Made by a program: the position numbers and the translations under genes | NCBI GenBank assembly: GCA_029531795.1 | Contig: JAPEIS010000005.1 | Coordinates: 2,872,065 to 2,936,064, forward strand | Length of the DNA: 64,000 nucleotides | Direction: 5' to 3' | Source: Sclerotinia nivalis | Lineage: Eukaryota > Ascomycota > Leotiomycetes > Helotiales > Sclerotiniaceae | The notes under the pieces: model-generated | Databases searched by the model: none | Seen by the model: the letters and a program-made list of their open reading frames with translations, nothing else | What the model was told of the DNA's origin: nothing | Part shown: piece by piece, positions 58,339 through 64,000 of the stretch | How positions within the stretch are numbered: position 1 is the stretch's first letter | Layout of the letters: each line of letters begins with the position of its first letter

Positions 58339-59237
58339 TCACATAACCGCGCAGCAAGCTTTTTCTGCTTTTCGTAATATTCTTGGGAGGAATTTCTTCG
58401 CCAATTTCTCCAATTCGTCGTTGTTGTTGTCCTGTTGTTGCTGTTCTTGCTGTTGACCGCCTTGTTGGTATCCTCCTTGTTGATATCCACTCTGTTGAGG
58501 TTGCTGATGTCCTTGCTGAGGCTGTTGATAAGATGGTTGTTGATTTCCACCCTGTTGCTGACCACCATGATGTTGTCCCCCATGACTTCCTCCACTGGGT
58601 GGCATAACAGCTGCGCCACCTTGCAAGTTGATATACATCCTCCCCGCATTTTCTTCCGTCGCATACTGCAAACCCAACTCCTTACAAATTTCCTCAACCT
58701 TTGGCTTGATCTTCTGCACATGATTTTTACTATGATTGCCCTTTCCTACAATAACATGTAAATGCGATTGTCCCTGTTGTCGCGCATATTTGATTCTCTC
58801 TTCCACAATGCGTTCCGCTTCCTCGACATATTGTCCGTGTAAATCAATTTCATCGTCTCCGACTCTGCCTGGGGCATTGTTCTCTCGGAATATGTAGTCC
58901 GATGCTTGTCTATTGTATGCGTCCATTTGCGCCGCGTGTTTCTTCCCTTCGGCACTGAGGTCATGAGCTCTGGCTCCGTCGCCGGATGTGTAGGCTTGAT
59001 GCGCCTGGTCGAAACATTGGGAGCGTTTGGCGGCTTCTTTGTGAGCGAGGTCGCGTAGTCGATCATATTCGGCTTCAGCATCATTGGAAGAGGAATGATT
59101 GAAGGCTGTTTATTATGTGAGTATAGTGGATCAAACTTGGCGTGGAAAGATTAAAGCATTGAAGGAGCAGCCTGTTTTCGAGGGAAATGTATCTAACCTT
59201 TGGGTCCCATTGACTTCATAGCGTAAGACGACGACAT
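58339..59237 (-). CDS. Smr-domain protein with DUF1771 and CaaX end
   Basis: Two exons, 59237-59198 and 59105-58339, with a 92-bp intron, give 268 residues. The DUF1771 helical region spans about residues 22-78 (YDRLRDLAHKEAAKRSQCFD). The Smr domain spans about 99-170, with EIDLHG at 99-104 and VIVGKGNHS near 131-139. Smr domains bind and often cut nucleic acid. The eukaryotic DUF1771-Smr proteins are linked to RNA quality control. Then comes a Gln/Gly-rich low-complexity stretch with repeated GYQQGG and QQPQQ, and a basic helix ending CCAVM. The last four residues, CAVM, fit a CaaX prenylation box, so the protein may be membrane-attached. The start is supported by the ACATC context and the spliced N-terminus. 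Confidence 0.92.
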
Positions 59238-60025
59238 CTTGAAGGCTGATTATTGTGCAATTGAGGGAGATACGAAGATGCGAAGATGTGAAGACTGGAG
59301 GGCGTGAGTGGAAAAAAGGGTTTTCTGGATATTATATCAGAAAAAGCCGATACCTAGAACAGCTGAAATGTCAAGATAAATCGAGCTAGGGCGCCAACTT
59401 TAAATTATTTGGCTGGGGGATAGTGGGGAAGGTATCCCACGAATCCCTGGGACTGATTTCCACACTGCAGGTACAGATAGATCATCCACCAGCTGGCTGT
59501 CCATGATCTGAAGAAAAAACACCACTTGCACTATTCATTTAATTTTTGTGATTAATAATTGAACGTTGAGTGCTGGCTATTCTTTCATGAAGTCTAACGG
59601 TGTAAACTACACCGAGATAATTTTTGGTAGCTTTAAAGAAGCGTTGACAATTTAGAGCAACAACAGCACTAGTCTTTTGCCAAGCTAACCTAGCCTAGTC
59701 CAGACTGTATAACACCAATTCCCCACCCATATCCGCATTGAAAAGTTTTAAGGCTCACCGGGAGCACATTTTATAAGCACCGAGAATTAACTACGACCGC
59801 CTCTAGGAAATTCTCAAAATACTTCAAATGTTATGTATTAGATCACCAACTACAGGAAAGTAAGTATATGCTTTATATTGTATCCAAAAATATACCCAAG
59901 AAGTTAGATAACCGACATGATACAAATTTTCATTATCATGAATACCAATTGCAATAAAAACCAACACATGAGAGCTGATGATCATCGAAATCGAATTTCT
60001 ATACCGAGGGTTTTTTTTCATTTAT
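59238..60025. other. Intergenic, no gene seen
   Basis: About 790 bp upstream of the Smr gene and downstream of the rhodopsin-like gene. No supportable ORF. Confidence 0.45.
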
Positions 60026-61296
60026 CTAGGCGCTCCCAGGCATATCGTCTTTCGTAATTTTTACATCCCATGCCTTTTCAATCCTAATCTGGTCACCAGC
60101 CCAGACATGCTCAGGTTTCCTCAATCCGCTTCCTACTCCGCCACTACCGAATTTCTTCGCTTCGTTATTCTCCCGGCCCGCGGTCTCATGTAAAACATCT
60201 AATGCGATCATCATAGCACCCTTTCCATCTACATCAGGATTTTCAATCATGAGAGCCTCGTCACTGTCAAGCCTCCGAGTATAGCGGGAAGAGGGAGCAC
60301 GGGAGGGAATATCGCGGTAGATGGGGGTTTTGTATTTCGTTTTCTTGTAGCCTTTGTCTTGGAGGAGCGAGCAGATTACTGAAGCATTAGATGCCAATGT
60401 TGTGAGGAGAATGTCGACTTCAGCCTGTGTTAGCTAGGGTTTGAGTGTCATTGGGTGATGAAAGAGCTTACGGGAAGCCAGGAGTGAACGGATTTGTTGA
60501 TCACCGTTGTGGGACACTACTCTCTTGAGCTGGTTGATCGTTGCGAAAATACATAGAATTGGAAGCGCTAGACGTATAATCACACTCAGTTTGAGGTGTG
60601 TTGATAGATTTGATTTCAAAATCATTGGAATAGGAAAGATGATCAATGCGAAATTTGTAATGATATTGAGAATGCCGGCTGTGAAAAATTGCGCGTAGCC
60701 TTGACGGCATTTTGGTCCAGGATCTGGTATAACCTGCCAGTAATGGGTGAAAGGTTGACACTCAGCAATATCACTGACAACCGTGGCGAAGAAGGTAACG
60801 GCGAGCATAATATGAAGATATTTGAGTAGTTTATGGTGTACTCGTTGCCAGATTTGTCCATTCAGGGAACGTAAGAATATGCTGGTACTGTATTTTATGG
60901 CCCATAGGCTTTGGTTGTCAGTACCATTTTGAGAGACACTCGAACGTAGACATACTACGCAGCATACATAATCCTTGAGACTAAAACAAGTTGACTCCCA
61001 ATCCTTCTTTTCCGTACATCTTCTGATGACAAACCGAATGTCAAAGAGTTATTGGTGCCAAACATCAAGATAACATGGACGAAAGCCATTCTCATGAGCA
61101 AAGGTATGATTGCCAACATTATAATGCCATCTTCAAGATAGATCTTCTCCGTTCGAACATATCTACCAAAAATCCGAAACAAAATTATAGTAATGGCAAA
61201 ACATGTACACCACCAGCTAACAATAAATGTAGGTTTGGTATCTATCCAAGCACGTTGATCGGGTGCTTCTGTGGTATAACGTCGAAGAACTTCCAT
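60026..61296 (-). CDS. Rhodopsin-like fungal integral membrane protein
   Basis: A multi-pass membrane protein of the fungal rhodopsin-like (SAT4/PTH11-related) family, without a CFEM domain. Three exons, 61296-60959, 60908-60472 and 60417-60026, with introns of 50 and 54 bp, give 388 residues in phase. Characteristic segments are WWCTCFAITIILFRIFGR, LEDGIIMLAIIPLL, SRIMYAALWAIKYSTSIFL spliced across intron 1, SDIAECQPFTHYW with the usual C-Q-P, the GILNIITNFALIIFPIPMIL helix, and LLASLDILLTTLASNASVI spliced across intron 2. A cytosolic tail (SRAPSSRYTRRLDSDE) ends the protein. The family is often found near secondary-metabolism genes, but the role here is unknown. The frame is intact. Confidence 0.88.
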
Positions 61297-61648
61297 CGCT
61301 TGTGTGTATGCTGATGAGTAAAATTGTTGATTGAAAGCATAATGAGGGGAACTTTATGGATATGCGGCTGTGTACATGCAAATATCAATACAACCAAGCC
61401 CCTTGTCCCTCGTCAGTGGAAAGAAAATAAGGGTCCCAATGGTCGGGGAATTTTACCCACTTCGTTCTCATGTCCGGCAAGAAACGAGTTGGCAATATTC
61501 TCCTTCTTAACCGGGTATTTATTAAATTGAACCTTGCGATGCGAAACCAAAATCATTTTAGCAAAGATAACTTTCCCTGAAGACTCGGCTTCGAGTCTTG
61601 AATTATGATTACCCAAGAGATGATACAAGTTTACCGAGAACCTTATAT

Positions 61649-62726
61649 AAGACGTGATTAAGGAGGGCGAAGACTCAACACCTGTATGTGGTGCCCTCTA
61701 CGAACCTCCAGCTCTCTATTGAGAGTCTGCAGAGCTAAGATTGAGTCATTTGATGGAATCGGATACATTGGAAGAGAGAGAGAGGGTTTCCCGATTACGA
61801 TATTCACAATAGAGGGGTTATTATGATTTTATAGCATCAATATTTTCGAAAGGATGAACGAACATCAATCCAAAATACGGACGATGGCTACAGAAGCCCT
61901 GGTTAGATTCAATATCTGCTATCGACTATTATTTCAATACGAGGTATGATACACTTAATAAGTCCCTTCTATTTCAGAAGGGTTTTTTCGATACAGAATT
62001 TGCTACTGTTTTATTTGCATTTTATACCTTTTTTCGACAATCGATTATCGAAAACACATTCATTTTAACACTACGATTATCACGAAACAAAAAATACCAT
62101 CATCTATCAACTAATGTTATACTCTAGGCATCGATACGATATTACATCTTTTCCTCGATTTTACGAAAATATTTTTTGTACGTGTGTAAGTAGGATTAGG
62201 GCCACACCCCACTATCATTACATTCAAACGACCGATATTCCATTCAACGGTTTCGATTATTTACATTCAAATAAAACTAGAGATCATCACACCTAGGAAG
62301 GTATGCAAAGGAATTAATGAATAAATTCGAGCTGAAGAGAATAATGCCTCTTAGTTGTTTTTCACTAGTATGAGAACCCTTTTGTTGTGCTGAAGGTAAT
62401 CTTGACGGAGATGACTCTTGACCTTTATGGGAAGTGGGTATCGGAATAGCAGATTGGATCGAAGAAGAAGATTATATCAATAGGATGCTTTAATTAGCAA
62501 GGGGTAGAGGAAGAGCGAGGAAGGAAAGGTCTTAGAGGATGAAGATATCGGGCTTTGTTCTTCAGTATTAGTTTTCACTTGTCCTCAATCAACATTTCAA
62601 GGGTTGAAAAGAAACCCAAACTATACAAATTGTATGCTAGCTAGCATACAACTCCCCATAGCATCAACTAGGAGCTCATAGAGCCCCTAGCCGTCCTAGA
62701 TAGTCTTAGACTCAGTGTGGACGTTA

Positions 62727-62768
<42 letters not shown>

Positions 62769-62779
62769 GACGTGATTAA
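61649..62779 (+). mobile_element. LINE-tailed non-autonomous retroelement, copy 3, with TSD
   Basis: Same family as the copies at 8962 and 11704. The element itself is 61662-62766. A target duplication AAGACGTGATTAA lies at 61649-61661 and 62767-62779 (the As may belong partly to the tail). It begins GGAGGGCGAAGACTCAACAC and ends in an AATC tail. It is less AT-mutated than copy 1, so its coding-like 5' half is easier to read (EALVRFNICYRLLFQYE). It sits about 350 bp upstream of the rhodopsin-like gene. Confidence 0.9.
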
Positions 62780-63012
62780 AGATAAGAGATACCACAATCC
62801 GAACCAACAGTATTGAGAGTTACAAGACTGCATTTGTCATTTTTAAGATGTCAAAATTGATATAATAAAATTAGGACGAGTCGATTCTGTTGTTGGCACG
62901 GGAAGTTGTTTAGCGTCGGTAGTGCTTCCCTAAACGGGACTATATTAAGGGGGTTATAAGATTGTAGCGTATCCGTTGAAACCGTTAGAAGCATTCAACG
63001 GTTAAACCAACA

Positions 63013-63441
63013 CTATCCATTTAGATTGTCAAGCTTTTGATTTTGTGCACCTATTGCATTCAAAACGCTCCCTGTCGCATTTACATCAGTAAGGATGTCG
63101 GAATAAATGCCTAATAAGTTTAGAAATACTACATTTGGAGTCTTGCCACTCTCTCGGGAATGCTTCTCTAATCTCTACCATTCATTGTCCTCAGCTGAGA
63201 GTATTATTGATAACAATATGCCGTGTGCTGCATTCTGCATACCACAGGCACATATGCACCAACTAAGGGGTTCTGGAATCAATTGATCGAGTCGTCTTTT
63301 GTACCAAGCCGTATCTTGCATGATTTCCAACGTATAGTCTGGTTGGACCGTTGGAGGCTTGTTTGTAATTCGGACAGAAGTAAAATCTAGTAAATGCAAT
63401 CTATAAACGGAGATAAAAATCATTAGGTCCGTGACAAACAC
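63013..63441 (-). pseudogene. Unrecognised ORF relic with an internal UAG
   Basis: A minus-strand frame of 143 codons, interrupted once by TAG at 63175-63177. It reads DTAWYKRRLDQLIPEPLSW, then CICACGMQNAAHG, then after the stop RLEKHSRESGKTPNVVFLNL. No family recognised. The stop could come from a CAG by one C-to-T change. No clear start or upstream exon was seen. Confidence 0.4.
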
Positions 63442-63689
63442 CTACGCAGCGTGACTGTATGAGGCCATCTTCTTGTACACTTCAACACACTGGGATATTC
63501 CCAAGTTCTGAATTTTATATCATTCATAATTCAACGTTACGTTATACAAGGGGTCAAATTACCGATTTCGATTAGAAATTATCTGTGTCTTATCAGTGTT
63601 GGGACTTGACAGGGTAGATCCGGGGTTATTTGGGATATCATTTTACTCTGACAATACCCCTTGAAATCTTTTTGAAAAGGGTATATCTG

Positions 63690-63843
63690 TTGGGTTAATA
63701 TATAAGTCTCATATTGTATAAAATATTAAAAGTAATCAGAATGTAAATTATTTATACAATTATTTTTAAATTATATAATCTTAAAGTTATAAAATATATT
63801 ATAGTATATCTAATTATTTAATATCACGAGATAGTACGATCAC
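63690..63843. other. Very AT-rich segment next to an LTR fragment
   Basis: Dense TATA/TTAA words, unlike the gene flanks. Probably mutated transposon or flank DNA, but it holds no readable domain. Confidence 0.5.
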
Positions 63844-63919
63844 TATCACGGTGAGGGAAAAGGTATGTGTAGGTTTGATCTATTGTTGTACTACGAGGAG
63901 GAGAAGAAGGTCAAGGAGG
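63844..63919 (-). repeat. Truncated LTR of the gypsy element 1 family
   Basis: The reverse complement of the last 76 bp of the 163-bp LTR: it starts TATCACGGTGAGGG and includes GTAGTACAACAATAGATC on the minus strand. Homology stops at 63919, where the sequence continues TGTTACGATCACGC, possibly the start of another LTR that runs out of the window. Confidence 0.85.
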
Positions 63920-64000
63920 TGTTACGATCACGCAACAGTTTCGTCAAAACAAGAAACCTAAACGGAGGCGTTCTCATTTCGAATCATCAGTGTAGGAATG

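Overview
The window looks like nuclear DNA of a filamentous ascomycete, plausibly a Leotiomycete. Genes carry short introns of about 48-122 bp with GT...AG ends and CTAAC-like branch sites, and the protein families are fungal (GUP1-type MBOAT, Zn2Cys6 regulator, Smr/DUF1771 protein, rhodopsin-like membrane protein, NRPS-like reductase). The transposons carry the nonsense and Cys-to-Tyr damage expected from repeat-induced point mutation (RIP). I judged all introns by eye, from splice signals plus continuity of protein motifs.

Left part (1-12.8 kb): the 3' half of a cytochrome P450; a complete five-exon GUP1-like acyltransferase whose start codon is overlapped by tiny upstream ORFs; an orphan 380-residue protein with a TATA box; a relic of an aspartic protease; a CPA2-type cation/proton antiporter on the minus strand; and, divergent from it, a 5'-truncated NHA1/SOD2-type Na+/H+ antiporter. 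The truncated antiporter is flanked by two inverted copies of a 1.1-kb, LINE-tailed, non-autonomous retroelement. A third copy lies at 61.7 kb.

Middle (12.8-28.7 kb): mostly non-coding sequence around one Myb/SANT-like regulator (17961-19561, minus), which has an apparent one-base frameshift near its C-terminus.

Transposon nest (28.7-53.2 kb): an NRPS-like adenylation-carrier-reductase gene on the minus strand is split close to its N-terminus by a Tad1-like LINE with a 14-bp target duplication. That LINE was hit by a Fot1/pogo DNA transposon and by a chromodomain Ty3/gypsy element. The gypsy element was in turn hit by a second, related gypsy element in opposite orientation and by a third LTR that survives as a solo LTR. 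Target duplications support every level. The insert now measures about 21.3 kb, of which only about 5.7 kb is LINE. The host gene also carries two in-frame stops of the CAR-to-TAR type.

Right part (53.2-64 kb): a small ORF of uncertain status, a Zn2Cys6 transcription factor, a foldback element, an Smr-domain protein ending in a CaaX box, a three-exon rhodopsin-like membrane protein, the third retroelement copy, an unrecognised ORF relic, and a fragment of the gypsy LTR at the edge. The intact genes look like ordinary stand-alone loci. I see no convincing biosynthetic cluster around the reductase gene.
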